Assembly (NCBI GenBank): GCA_963820375.1
Contig: CAWFZX010000015.1
Location: forward strand, 62,001 to 126,000
Length of the DNA stretch: 64,000 nt
Direction: 5' to 3'
Source: AWTP1-13 sp963820375
Lineage (GTDB): Bacteria > Pseudomonadota > Alphaproteobacteria > Rhizobiales > Hyphomicrobiaceae
In this document: positions 26,410-34,934 of the stretch, in pieces
How the letters are laid out: each line of letters opens with the position of its first letter
Numbering within the stretch: the first letter of the stretch is position 1
Program-made: the position numbers and the translations under genes
The notes under the pieces: model-generated
Database searches by the model: none
What the model was told of the DNA's origin: nothing
The model's input: the letters and a program-made list of their open reading frames with translations, nothing else

Positions 26410-26438
26410 TTGACAGCCACCCTGCCACACCCCATAAG
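26410..26438 (+). promoter_or_regulatory. Sigma-70-type promoter of the argC leader
   Basis: A perfect TTGACA (26410-26415) and a CATAAG -10 element (26433-26438; A-T-A-A matches) are separated by exactly 17 bp. Transcription would start near 26445, 28 bp after the end of the MFS gene plus the promoter itself, and run into the arginine-codon leader. Confidence 0.75.
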
Positions 26439-26463
26439 AGCGGCCATGATGAGGATTGCGAAG

Positions 26464-26508
26464 ATGGCTGTTCGACGCCGCCGCCTGCCTTGCCCGCGGC
26501 TGCGATGA
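26464..26508 (+). CDS. Arginine-rich leader peptide upstream of argC
   Basis: A 14-codon reading frame reads MAVRRRRLPCPRLR, then TGA. Six of the codons are arginine, with four in a row (CGA CGC CGC CGC, 26473-26484) and one (CGA) just before the stop. A GAGG ribosome site lies 9 nt upstream of ATG 26464; in-frame ATGs at 26446 and 26449 are alternatives. The transcript would begin near 26445. The peptide itself probably has no function: its translation would sense charged tRNA-Arg, as in trp, his and leu leader peptides. Arg-rich short frames occur by chance in GC-rich DNA, but the position between promoter and attenuator argues against that. Confidence 0.65.
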   Translation: MAVRRRRLPCPRLR

Positions 26509-26560
26509 CGCTCGCATAGAGCGTCCCCTTCGCAAGCCGCGCCCGCAGCGCGGCTTTTTT
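26480..26560 (+). promoter_or_regulatory. Putative transcription attenuator of argC (alternative hairpins plus terminator)
   Basis: Segment 1 (GCCGC, 26480-26484, inside the Arg codons) can pair with segment 2 (GCGGC, 26496-26500). Segment 2 extended (26495-26504, CGCGGCTGCG) can instead pair with segment 3 (26531-26541, CGCAAGCCGCG) with one bulged A. A perfect 7-bp hairpin (26507-26513 with 26519-26525) nests inside that antiterminator. Segment 3 also forms the terminator stem AAGCCGCGC (26534-26542) with GCGCGGCTT (26548-26556), followed by T6. A ribosome stalled at the Arg run would free segment 2 and prevent termination; one reaching the TGA at 26506 would cover it. Confidence 0.7.
26534..26560 (+). 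terminator. Intrinsic terminator 34 nt before argC
   Basis: A nine-base stem with loop CCGCA and a six-T run. It sits upstream of argC rather than after a gene, as expected for an attenuator. It could also end transcripts from the MFS gene. Confidence 0.88.
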
Positions 26561-26593
26561 GTTATCCGCTTGCCGATGCCGAGACCATCAGCC

Positions 26594-27574
26594 ATGCCGA
26601 CCGACACAGCCCTGCAACCGCAAGTCCACAAGACGACCGCCAAGAGGCCCGCAATTTTCATCGACGGCGAGGCCGGCACGACCGGCCTTGAGATCCGCCG
26701 CATGGTCGAGGCTGTGGCCGGCCTCGAGCTGAAAAGCGTGGCACCGCACGAGCGCAAGGACCCGCAGGCGCGGCTCGCCATCATGCGGGAGGTCGATCTG
26801 GTGGTGCTGTGCCTTCCCGATGCTGCCGCCAAGGAGGCTGTCGCCCTGATCGGCTCGCTCGGTGCCAGCGGGCCCAAGATCGTCGATGGCAGTACGGCCC
26901 ACCGCGTCGCCGACGGCTGGGTGTATGGCTTTCCGGAAATGGACAAGGCCCAGCTGGCGGCTGTGCGCGCGGCGCGGCAGGTGAGCAACCCCGGCTGCTA
27001 TCCGACCGGCGCCATCGCCCTCATTCGCCCGCTGGTCGAGGCGGGCCTGATCCCTGCCGACCATCCGCTGAGCGTGAACGCGGTCAGCGGCTACAGCGGC
27101 GGCGGCCGCTCGATGATCGAAGCCTACGAAGCCGGCGAGGCCCCGGCCTTCGAGCTCTACGGCCTCGCCCTCGAGCACAAGCACGTGCCGGAGCTGCAGA
27201 CATACGCCAAGCTGACGCGCCGGCCGCTGTTTGTGCCCTCGGTTGGCACCTTCCGCCAGGGCATGTTGGTGAGCGTGCCGCTGTTTCTCGACACGCTGCC
27301 CGGCAAGCCGAGCGCTGGCGACTTGGAAGGGGCGTTGCGCCAGCACTATGCCGAGGCGCGCGGCATTGAGGTTTTGCCGGCCGGCGCGCCGCCGAGCGCC
27401 GGGGGACGCCTGGAGCCTGAGGGCCTCAATGGGACCAACGCGCTCGAGCTGCGGGTGTTCGCCAACGAAAAGCACCGCCAGGCGGTGCTGGTGGCGCGGC
27501 TTGACAACCTCGGCAAAGGTGCGGCGGGCGCGGCCCTGCAGAACATCGGCTTGATGCTCGGCGTGACGGTTTGA
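26594..27574 (+). CDS. argC: N-acetyl-gamma-glutamyl-phosphate reductase (type 2, short form)
   Basis: A 326-residue NADPH-dependent enzyme that reduces N-acetylglutamyl phosphate to the semialdehyde in arginine synthesis. The type 2 nucleotide motif IDGEAGTTGLEIRR is near residue 26, and the catalytic cysteine lies in VSNPGCYPTGA near 135. The AVSGYSGGGRSMI loop and the EHKHVPEL region follow. ATG 26594 is chosen; ATG 26576 is also in frame. It is preceded by the arginine-codon leader and terminator described above and followed by rsmE after 45 nt. Confidence 0.95.
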   Translation: MPTDTALQPQVHKTTAKRPAIFIDGEAGTTGLEIRRMVEAVAGLELKSVAPHERKDPQARLAIMREVDLVVLCLPDAAAKEAVALIGSLGASGPKIVDGSTAHRVADGWVYGFPEMDKAQLAAVRAARQVSNPGCYPTGAIALIRPLVEAGLIPADHPLSVNAVSGYSGGGRSMIEAYEAGEAPAFELYGLALEHKHVPELQTYAKLTRRPLFVPSVGTFRQGMLVSVPLFLDTLPGKPSAGDLEGALRQHYAEARGIEVLPAGAPPSAGGRLEPEGLNGTNALELRVFANEKHRQAVLVARLDNLGKGAAGAALQNIGLMLGVTV

Positions 27575-27619
27575 GCCAAGCCGTGGCCTCGCCAGTCGCT
27601 CGAGCCGTGGCGGAATGAC

Positions 27620-28360
27620 ATGAGCCGTTACGACTTTAAGGCGCCGCGACTGTTCGTGGAGAGCGACCTGGCGCCCGGCACACTCGTCGCCTGTCGGGCC
27701 GATCAGGTCAACTATCTGCGCAATGTGCTGCGTTTGCGGCCGGGCGAGGCGATGCTGATTTTCAACGGACGCGACGGCGAGTGGCGGGCGCGGATCGGCG
27801 AAGCGCGCAAGTCGGCGATGACGCTGCAGGCAGAAGAGCAGGTGCGCCCGCAACAGACCGCCCCCGATCTCGACTATTTGTTCGCACCCCTGAAGCGGGC
27901 CCGCCTTGACTATATGGTGCAGAAGGCAACCGAGCTCGGGGTCGCGCGGCTGCGTCCCGTTTTCACCCGCCGCACCACCCCGGAACGGATCAATGCCGGT
28001 CGCATGCGCGCCAATGCCATCGAGGCCGCCGAGCAGTGCGGCATTCTGAGAGTGCCCGAGGTCATGGAAGCCGAAACGCTGGAGCGGACGATCGCCGGCT
28101 GGGACCGCCAGCGGACGCTCATCTTCTGCGACGAGAATTGTGATGAGCCCGGCCCGCTGGCCGCCTTGCAACGGGTCGCGCCGGGTCCTCTCGCGTTGCT
28201 GATCGGACCTGAAGGCGGCTTCGAGGAGGGCGAACGTGAGCTCATCACCTCCCAACCCTTCGCGGTGCGCATCGCCTTGGGCCCGCGCATCCTGCGTGCG
28301 GATACGGCAGCGGTTGCGGCTCTCGCCCTCGTGAATGCCGTGCTCGGTGATTGGCGCTAG
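27620..28360 (+). CDS. rsmE: 16S rRNA (uracil(1498)-N3)-methyltransferase RsmE
   Basis: A 246-residue SPOUT methyltransferase acting on the 30S decoding region. A PUA-like N-terminal domain (residues ~1-75) precedes the knot domain, which has the SAM-binding LIGPEGGFEEGE near 197 and LGPRILRADTAAVAAL near 220. In alphaproteobacteria it usually precedes gshA, as here (108 nt gap). The start ATG 27620 gives the usual RLFV segment ten residues in. Confidence 0.96.
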   Translation: MSRYDFKAPRLFVESDLAPGTLVACRADQVNYLRNVLRLRPGEAMLIFNGRDGEWRARIGEARKSAMTLQAEEQVRPQQTAPDLDYLFAPLKRARLDYMVQKATELGVARLRPVFTRRTTPERINAGRMRANAIEAAEQCGILRVPEVMEAETLERTIAGWDRQRTLIFCDENCDEPGPLAALQRVAPGPLALLIGPEGGFEEGERELITSQPFAVRIALGPRILRADTAAVAALALVNAVLGDWR

Positions 28361-28468
28361 CCGCATGCGCCAAAGGCTTGTGCAGGACAGGGCTTTTCCA
28401 TAACAAAGGTCGGGCCAGAGGAGCTTTAGCCGGGTCAAGCCCTACCAGCCTTAAGGATACGCCGCCGG

Positions 28469-29854
28469 ATGTCCACCCGCGAGGACAGTGCGCCCAGCCC
28501 GCCTGTTGGTTCGCGCGACGAGTTGGTCGCCTGGATCGCCGCCGGCTCGAAGCCAAAAGAACGCTGGCGCATCGGCACAGAGCACGAGAAGTTTCTGTTT
28601 CACACCGACACCTTGGGTCCGGTTCCCTACGCCGGCCCGCGCGGGGTGCGCCGCTTGATGGAAGGGTTGATGGCCCGCTTCGGCTGGCTGCCCATCATGG
28701 AAGGAGACAACATCATTGCGCTCAAGCGGCCGAGCGGGGAGGCCAACGGGGGCACCGTCTCGCTCGAACCCGGCGGCCAATTCGAGCTCTCCGGCGCTCC
28801 GCTGACGAGCGTGCACGAACTGGGCGCCGAGACGCAACTGCACCTCGACCAGGTGCGCGCCGTCGGCGACACTCTCGGCATCGGCTTCCTCGGCGTCGGC
28901 TTTTCTCCGAACTGGACGTTTGCGGAGACACCGCGGATGCCGAAGCAGCGCTACGGCGTCATGACGCGCTATATGCCGCTGGTCGGCTCGCGCGGCCTCG
29001 ACATGATGTATCGCACGGCCACCATCCAGGTGAATCTGGACTTTGCCGACGAGGCCGACATGGTCAAGAAGCTGCGCGTATCGCTGGCGCTGCAGCCCAT
29101 CGCCACGGCGATCTTTGCCTCTTCGCCGTTTGCCGAGCGCAAACCGAACGGCTTCCTGTCGCTGCGCAGCGAGGTCTGGCGCGACACCGATAAGGCGCGC
29201 ACCGGCATGTTGCCGTTTGCGTTCGAGCCCGGCATGGGGTTTGAGCGTTATGCTGATTACGCGCTGGCTGTGCCGATGTATTTCATCTACCGCGACGGCC
29301 GTTACATCGACGTCGCCGGCGCCTCGTTTAAGGATTTTCTGGATGGGCGACTGTCCGAGCTGCCGGGTGAGCGGCCGACACTGGCTGATTGGTCCGACCA
29401 CCTCACAACGCTCTTTCCTGAAGTGCGCATGAAGCAGTTCCTGGAGATGCGCGGCGCCGACGGTGGACGCTGGCGCCGCATCTGTGCCGTGGCCGCCTTC
29501 TGGACCGGCTTGCTATACGACCACAGTTCCCTGGATGCGGCCTGGGATCTCGTCAAGGCGTGGACCCCGGCCGAGCGCCAGGCGCTGCGCGACTTGGTGC
29601 CGAAGCTGGCCTTGCAGGCCCCCGTGCACGGCACCACGGCCTTGGAGGTCGCCCGCCAAGCGACTGCCATTGCCCATGCCGGACTGACACGGCGCGCGTA
29701 TCGCCACCCCGGCGGACAGGACGAGACCCTCTTTCTCGAGCCCGTCGAGGCCATTGTGCAGCAGGGCTGCACGCCCGCCGACGAGATGCTGCAGCGCTAC
29801 GAAACTGTTTGGGGCCGGAGCACCGATCCACTGTTTACTGAGTTTGCCTTCTAG
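28469..29854 (+). CDS. gshA: Glutamate-cysteine ligase (plant/alphaproteobacterial type)
   Basis: A 461-residue enzyme for the first step of glutathione synthesis, joining glutamate and cysteine with ATP. It has RIGTEHEKF near residue 34, the metal/ATP region GDNIIALKRPSGEANGGTVS, SLEPGGQFELSGAP, and MMYRTATIQVNLDF in mid-protein. Length and motifs match the single-chain form shared by plants and rhizobia, whose activity in plants is controlled by disulfides. It sits directly after rsmE, the standard order. Confidence 0.95.
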   Translation: MSTREDSAPSPPVGSRDELVAWIAAGSKPKERWRIGTEHEKFLFHTDTLGPVPYAGPRGVRRLMEGLMARFGWLPIMEGDNIIALKRPSGEANGGTVSLEPGGQFELSGAPLTSVHELGAETQLHLDQVRAVGDTLGIGFLGVGFSPNWTFAETPRMPKQRYGVMTRYMPLVGSRGLDMMYRTATIQVNLDFADEADMVKKLRVSLALQPIATAIFASSPFAERKPNGFLSLRSEVWRDTDKARTGMLPFAFEPGMGFERYADYALAVPMYFIYRDGRYIDVAGASFKDFLDGRLSELPGERPTLADWSDHLTTLFPEVRMKQFLEMRGADGGRWRRICAVAAFWTGLLYDHSSLDAAWDLVKAWTPAERQALRDLVPKLALQAPVHGTTALEVARQATAIAHAGLTRRAYRHPGGQDETLFLEPVEAIVQQGCTPADEMLQRYETVWGRSTDPLFTEFAF

Positions 29855-30065
29855 TCGAGGGACTTGGCAGGACCGCACGGCTGGCCTTGCGGCGTAGCGA
29901 CATTCAGCTGACGTTCATGCTTTCGAGCGTAGCAATGCCGCAATGCGGCAGACTTTAGGTCGAACTTTGATGGCGCTGGGCGGGGCAACGAGGGGCGAGC
30001 CTACGCCGGCGCGCCAGCGGTTTGCCGTTGCCGTCTGGTGGCACGGGCGTGCGGGCACGCCTGGG

Positions 30066-30401
30066 ATGGCCCTGGGGATGGCCCTGGGGTTGGCCCTGGG
30101 GATTGTTGCGTTCGCCGCGTCGCCCGCCGCCGCGCAGGCCCAAAACGCCTGCTCGTCAGGCTGTCGGGCAGCCTATGGCGCCTGCTATAAGTCGACGCAC
30201 GACCGTTCACGGTGTCAGGCGCAACTGCAACGCTGTCTGGAAGGCTGCATTCGCAGCCGGCATTCGACCTGGCTGGGATCGGGCCTGCCGCACCGCAACC
30301 AAGCCAGATACGTCAGCATCACCTCCTCGGTCCAAACCAGGCCCCAAACCAGGCCCCAAACCAGGCCGTTGGCGCCGGCCGCCTTGTTGGCTTCCGAATA
30401 G
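30066..30401 (+). CDS. Small exported cysteine-rich protein, probably with a replaced C terminus
   Basis: From ATG 30066 the frame encodes a signal peptide with a repeated Met-Ala-Leu-Gly pattern (from a 12-bp tandem repeat) ending near SPAAAQAQ. A short domain with six cysteines follows: NACSSGC, GACYKST, RCQAQLQRC and LEGC. Similar small Cys-rich exported proteins of unknown role occur in alphaproteobacteria. After CIRSRH the sequence changes character and becomes the antisense of a cytochrome c fragment, including a TRPQ repeat. The natural C terminus has probably been lost in a deletion. An upstream in-frame start (29943) is unlikely. Confidence 0.5.
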   Translation: MALGMALGLALGIVAFAASPAAAQAQNACSSGCRAAYGACYKSTHDRSRCQAQLQRCLEGCIRSRHSTWLGSGLPHRNQARYVSITSSVQTRPQTRPQTRPLAPAALLASE

Positions 30402-30602
30402 TTGAAGCCGTCGATCGCACCAGCCTGACACCCCATGAGGCCGTGCAACAGCGGACCAACCTTGTTCTTCGCCGTCGCTCCGACGTTGTGGCAGGCTCGG
30501 CATTTTCTGAACACTTCAGCACCCTCGACGGCATCTCCCTCGGCCGCGGCGAGCTGGCCCGCCGAGCAATGCTAAGACGACAAGGAACGCCCCCGCAAAC
30601 AT
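30305..30602 (-). pseudogene. Decayed class I cytochrome c gene
   Basis: The - strand encodes a recognisable cytochrome c: VFRKCRACHNVG carries the CxxCH haem site, followed by KVGPLLHGLMG and FNYSEANKAAGANGLVW. Three faults are visible. The signal peptide (MFAGAFLVVLALLGG from ATG 30602) is in a different frame from the mature part (shift near 30555). A GLVW unit is tripled by a 12-bp tandem repeat. Homology ends after EEVMLTYLA, losing the Met-ligand half. It is therefore not functional. Its 3' end runs into the convergent cysteine-rich gene. Confidence 0.75.
30332..30367. repeat. Three perfect copies of a 12-bp tandem repeat inside the cytochrome c pseudogene
   Basis: CCAAACCAGGCC is repeated three times without change, giving GLVW three times on the - strand where intact homologues have one copy. 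A second 12-bp array (about 30061-30108, unit near GCCCTGGGGATG) lies in the signal-peptide region of the convergent gene. Confidence 0.85.
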
Positions 30603-30825
30603 GGCCTCTGGTCGCTGAACCAGCGTCTACCCCGTCCCGTTCGCGTCCCGCCACAATGCCTGCGGTGCCGTCGCGAGCCTCTGCCACGCTAGCAGACGCT
30701 GCCGGCTTTGCCCGCAGCCGCTTGCCGACGCAGCCACGGGACAACCTGCGCGTGGCAATGGCGAGGCCGTTGCGGCCGAGCTATACTTTAAGCGCCGTGC
30801 TAGCGTGCTGGAGAGCAAAGCCAAC

Positions 30826-32286
30826 ATGTCCCGCGTGATTCTGCCGGACCCTGACCGCGCCATCCTCGCCCGGCGGGACATCATCGTCGCCGACCTGCGA
30901 CGCCTGCTCGGCGCCGAGGCAATCATTGCTGATGAGGTCGGTCGCCGCGCCTATGAAACCGATGCTCTGACCGCCTACCGCAGGCTGCCACTCCTCGTCG
31001 TGCTGCCGTCGACGACAGAGGAGGTGGCGAGCGTCCTGCGCTACTGCCACCAGTATGGCATCAAGGTGGTGGCGCGCGGCGCAGGCACCTCGCTGTCCGG
31101 CGGCGCTCTGCCGGCCGAGGACGCCGTGCTGATCGCCGTCTCGCGCATGAACCGGGTGCTTGACATCGACTATGTCAACCGGGTCGCGCGTGTCGAGGTC
31201 GGCATCACCAATCTCGCCATCAGCGAGACGGTCAAGGCCGCCGGCTTCTTCTACGCACCCGATCCATCGAGCCAGCTCGCCTGTACGCTGGCCGGCAATA
31301 TCGGCATGAACTCGGGTGGCGCGCACTGCCTTAAGTACGGGGTGACCACCAACAACGTCCTCGGGCTCAAGATCGTCTTGATCGACGGTAGCATTATCGA
31401 GCTCGGCGGACCGCATCTCGATGCCCCGGGCTACGACCTGCTGGGCTTGATGATCGGCTCGGAGGGCCAGTTCGGCATCGCCACGGAGGCAACCGTGCGC
31501 ATCCTGCGCGCCGCCGAGGGCGCGCGGCCGATGCTGCTGGGGTTCGATTCCAGCGAGGCGGCCGGTGCATGCGTCTCCGCCATCATCGGCTCGGGCATCA
31601 TTCCGGTGGCCATCGAATTCATGGACCGGCCCGCCATTCGGGTGTGCGAGGCCTTTGCCAAAGCCGGCTATCCCGATGTCGAAGCGATGCTGATCGTCGA
31701 GGTGGAAGGCTCCAACGAGGAGATGACGGCACTGCTCGACACCATCACCGAGCTTGCCCAACCCTTCAGTCCGCGCGAGGTGCGCGTCAGTCAGAGCGCC
31801 GAGCAGAGTGCCGCCATCTGGAAGGGTCGCAAGTCGGCCTTTGGCGCCATCGGCCGCATCTCCGACTATTACTGCATGGACGGCACCATTCCGCTCGGCA
31901 GACTGGCGGAGGTGTTGGTGGAAATTTCGCGCATTTGCGACCAGCATGGCTTGCGGGTCGCCAACATTTTTCACGCGGGCGACGGCAACCTGCATCCGCT
32001 GATCCTGTATGATGCCAACGATCCGCAACAGGCCGACAAGGCCGAGCAGGCCGGTGCCGAGGTGCTCGAGCTGTGCGTGGCCGTGGGTGGGTGCCTGACC
32101 GGCGAGCACGGCGTCGGCATCGAGAAGCGGGATCTGATGCGTGTTCAGTTCGATGCCATCGACCTGGCCCAGCAGATGCGCATCAAGACCGTCTTCGACC
32201 CCGGCTGGCTCTTGAACCCTGCCAAGGTATTCCCGCTCGAAGGGCGCGCGGAGGCACAGCAGCAAATGGCTCTGGCGGCAGCCTGA
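30826..32286 (+). CDS. glcD: Glycolate oxidase subunit GlcD (FAD-linked)
   Basis: A 486-residue FAD-dependent subunit that oxidises glycolate to glyoxylate. The PCMH FAD domain shows RGAGTSLSGGALP near residue 84, then YAPDPSSQLACTLAGNIGMNSGG and GSEGQFGI. The C-terminal half has FHAGDGNLHPLI and CLTGEHGVGIEK, both typical of the GlcD/D-lactate dehydrogenase family. ATG 30826 is preferred; GTG 30805 is in frame. It is followed by glcE (11 nt) and glcF, which supports glycolate rather than D-lactate as substrate. Confidence 0.93.
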   Translation: MSRVILPDPDRAILARRDIIVADLRRLLGAEAIIADEVGRRAYETDALTAYRRLPLLVVLPSTTEEVASVLRYCHQYGIKVVARGAGTSLSGGALPAEDAVLIAVSRMNRVLDIDYVNRVARVEVGITNLAISETVKAAGFFYAPDPSSQLACTLAGNIGMNSGGAHCLKYGVTTNNVLGLKIVLIDGSIIELGGPHLDAPGYDLLGLMIGSEGQFGIATEATVRILRAAEGARPMLLGFDSSEAAGACVSAIIGSGIIPVAIEFMDRPAIRVCEAFAKAGYPDVEAMLIVEVEGSNEEMTALLDTITELAQPFSPREVRVSQSAEQSAAIWKGRKSAFGAIGRISDYYCMDGTIPLGRLAEVLVEISRICDQHGLRVANIFHAGDGNLHPLILYDANDPQQADKAEQAGAEVLELCVAVGGCLTGEHGVGIEKRDLMRVQFDAIDLAQQMRIKTVFDPGWLLNPAKVFPLEGRAEAQQQMALAAA

Positions 32287-32297
32287 GGAGCGCAGAG

Positions 32298-33518
32298 GTG
32301 CTGAGCGACGTGCGCCCGGTCGATGAACGCGAGTTCTCGCAAATATTGACCGAGGCGCAGCGCACCGGAACCGCGCTCGAGCTGAAGGGGGGCGGCAGCA
32401 AGCAAAACATCGGCCGGCCCATGACCACATCGATGAGCCTTTCGACCAGGGCCATGCGCGGCATTACGCTCTACGAACCCACCGAGATGGTGATGGCGGC
32501 TCGGTCGGGCACGCCATTGGCGCAACTCGAAGCCAGCCTTGCCGAGCGCGGCCAGATGCTGGCTTTCGAGCCGGCTGGCCTCGCCGCCGTCGCCGGCGGC
32601 GAGGTGCCGGCCGCGACCATCGGCGGTGTCTTCGCCACCAACCTGTCGGGAGCGCGGCGCATCACCGCCGGTGCCGCCCGCGACCATCTGTTGGGCGTGC
32701 GGGCAGTGAACGGACGCGGCGAAATCTTCAAGGCCGGCGGGCGCGTCATGAAGAACGTGACAGGGGTCGACCTGTGCCGCGGCCTGTCGGGCAGCTGGGG
32801 CACGCTGGCGGTGCTGAGCGAGGTCACCTTCAAGGTGCTGCCGGTGCCCGAACACACCGAGACACTGGTGCTGCTCGGTCTGCCCGACGAGATCGCCATC
32901 GAGGTGCTGTGCGCGGCCATGGGCACGCCGTTCGAGGTCTCCGGCGCCGTCCACCTGCAAGCGGCCATGGCCGGGAGGCTCGAGCACGACGGCTTGCGCG
33001 GCCAGGGCTTGGCCGTCACCGCCCTACGGCTTGAGAATTTCACGCGCTCGGTCGTCTATCGCAAGGCCAAACTCAAGGCAATCCTGAAGGCCTATGGCGA
33101 GATCCACGATCTCGACCGCGACAATTCGCTGGCCCTGTGGCAAGAGCTGCGCGCGCTCTCCCTCCTGCAGAAGAGCGCTGCGCCCCTGTGGCGTATTTCG
33201 ACGGCGCCCAGCACCGGCCCGAAGGTGGTGGCGGCAATCGCCCGCTATATGGACTGCAGTGCCTTCTACGACTGGGCCGGTGGCCTGATCTGGCTGGAGA
33301 TGCTGCCGACCACGGATGCCGGGGCCGCCGACATCAGACGTGTGATGGCCACGCATGGCGGCCATGCGACGCTCGTTCGAGCCGCCACCGAAGTGCGCGC
33401 CGCCGTTGACGTGTTCCAGCCGCTGGAGCCTGGTGTCGAGGCAATCTCGCGCCGGTTGAAGGCGGCCTTCGATCCGGCCGGCATTCTCAACCCGGGCCGC
33501 ATGTACGCGCAATTCTGA
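32298..33518 (+). CDS. glcE: Glycolate oxidase subunit GlcE (FAD-binding)
   Basis: A 406-residue second flavin subunit of the membrane-associated glycolate oxidase. It keeps the PCMH domain (LELKGGGSKQNIG near residue 28, ATIGGVFATNLSG, then RAVNGRGEIFKAGGRVMKNVTG) but is shorter than GlcD. The start is GTG 32298, with a TGAGGAG ribosome site 8 nt upstream and only 11 nt after the glcD stop. No ATG gives the family N terminus. glcF begins 15 nt after its stop. Confidence 0.92.
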   Translation: MLSDVRPVDEREFSQILTEAQRTGTALELKGGGSKQNIGRPMTTSMSLSTRAMRGITLYEPTEMVMAARSGTPLAQLEASLAERGQMLAFEPAGLAAVAGGEVPAATIGGVFATNLSGARRITAGAARDHLLGVRAVNGRGEIFKAGGRVMKNVTGVDLCRGLSGSWGTLAVLSEVTFKVLPVPEHTETLVLLGLPDEIAIEVLCAAMGTPFEVSGAVHLQAAMAGRLEHDGLRGQGLAVTALRLENFTRSVVYRKAKLKAILKAYGEIHDLDRDNSLALWQELRALSLLQKSAAPLWRISTAPSTGPKVVAAIARYMDCSAFYDWAGGLIWLEMLPTTDAGAADIRRVMATHGGHATLVRAATEVRAAVDVFQPLEPGVEAISRRLKAAFDPAGILNPGRMYAQF

Positions 33519-33533
33519 ACGCCAGCAGGCAGC

Positions 33534-34892
33534 ATGCAGACAAATTTCAATGCCAGGCAACTGAAGAACCCGCGGCTCGCGGAAGCGGACAAGATCCTGC
33601 GCCGCTGTGTGCATTGTGGTTTCTGCACGGCCACCTGTCCGACCTACGTGCTGCTGGGCGATGAGCGCGATAGCCCGCGCGGGCGCATCTATCTGATGAA
33701 GGAGATGTTCGAGAAGGAGCGCAAGGCCAGCCCCGAGGTGCAACGCCATATCGATCGCTGCCTCAGCTGCCTGTCGTGCATGACGACCTGTCCGAGCGGG
33801 GTCGACTACATGCATCTGGTCGACCACGCCCGCGTGCATATCGAGGCGACGGGCCAGCGCAGCCTCAAGGACCGCCTGATGCGATCGCTGCTGGCGGCCG
33901 TGCTGCCCTATCCTGACCGCTTCCGCCTGGCGCTACGCGCGGCGCGATTTGCCAAGCCCCTCGCGGGCGTGCTGCGCCGGCTGGGGTTGCGCGAGCTGGT
34001 GGCGATGCTGGAGCTGGCACCCACCGGCCTCTTGCGCGGGGCCACCTTTGCCGGGCCGGGCACCGCCGTCACCAAGCTCGAGCGGCGCAAACGCGTCATC
34101 CTCCTTGCCGGCTGCGCCCAGCAGGTGCTGCGACCGGAAATCAACGATGCCACCATTCGTCTGCTCGCCCGCCGTGGCGTCGATGTCGAGGTTGCGCCGG
34201 GCGCCGGCTGTTGTGGGGCGCTGGTACAGCACATGGGGCGCGAAGAGGCAGCCATGGCCATGGCAAAAAACAACATCGACGCCTGGACCAAGCTGATCGA
34301 TCGGGCCGGTCCGATCGATGCCGTGATCGTCAATACCTCCGGCTGCGGCACCACCGTCAAGGACTACGCACACCTCTTTAAGCGCGAGGCGAACTACGCC
34401 GAGCGCGCCGCCCGTATCGCCGAGATGACCCGCGACGTGACCGAGTTCCTGAGTGGTTACGAGATGGGGCCGCCGAAGCGCTGGTCCTCGCTCAGGATCG
34501 CCTATCACTCCGCCTGCTCGATGCAACACGGCCAGCGCATCATCGATGAACCGCGCAAGCTCCTGCGCAACGCCGGCTTCACGGTGATGGAGATCCCCGA
34601 GGGACACATTTGCTGCGGCTCGGCGGGGACCTACAACGTCCTGCAGCCCACCATTGCCGCGGAGCTGCGGGCGCGCAAGGTCGGCCATATCAAGAGCGTG
34701 CGGCCCGACGCGGTGGCGGCCGGCAACATCGGTTGCATCATGCAGCTGGCCGCCGGCATGGATATTCCGATCGCCCATACCGTCGAGCTGCTCGATTGGG
34801 CCTACGGTGGCCCGGTGCCGCGCGGACTGGAGGCTCTGGCCGCTCATGTGCAAGATGTGCCGGAGCCAAAGCTGCTGCTGGCGGCGCGGTGA
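33534..34892 (+). CDS. glcF: Glycolate oxidase iron-sulfur subunit GlcF
   Basis: A 452-residue electron-transfer subunit. Two 4Fe-4S ferredoxin motifs lie near the N terminus (CVHCGFCTATCP at ~25 and CLSCLSCMTTCP at ~77). Two CCG-type domains follow, with GCAQQV...GCCGALV and ACSMQHG...HICCGSAGTY. It passes electrons from GlcDE to quinone at the membrane. It closes the glcDEF cluster; alanine dehydrogenase starts 42 nt later on the same strand. Confidence 0.95.
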   Translation: MQTNFNARQLKNPRLAEADKILRRCVHCGFCTATCPTYVLLGDERDSPRGRIYLMKEMFEKERKASPEVQRHIDRCLSCLSCMTTCPSGVDYMHLVDHARVHIEATGQRSLKDRLMRSLLAAVLPYPDRFRLALRAARFAKPLAGVLRRLGLRELVAMLELAPTGLLRGATFAGPGTAVTKLERRKRVILLAGCAQQVLRPEINDATIRLLARRGVDVEVAPGAGCCGALVQHMGREEAAMAMAKNNIDAWTKLIDRAGPIDAVIVNTSGCGTTVKDYAHLFKREANYAERAARIAEMTRDVTEFLSGYEMGPPKRWSSLRIAYHSACSMQHGQRIIDEPRKLLRNAGFTVMEIPEGHICCGSAGTYNVLQPTIAAELRARKVGHIKSVRPDAVAAGNIGCIMQLAAGMDIPIAHTVELLDWAYGGPVPRGLEALAAHVQDVPEPKLLLAAR

Positions 34893-34934
34893 TGGATTTT
34901 CCAAGCAGCCACGACTAGCCCGGGAGCGATCGCT

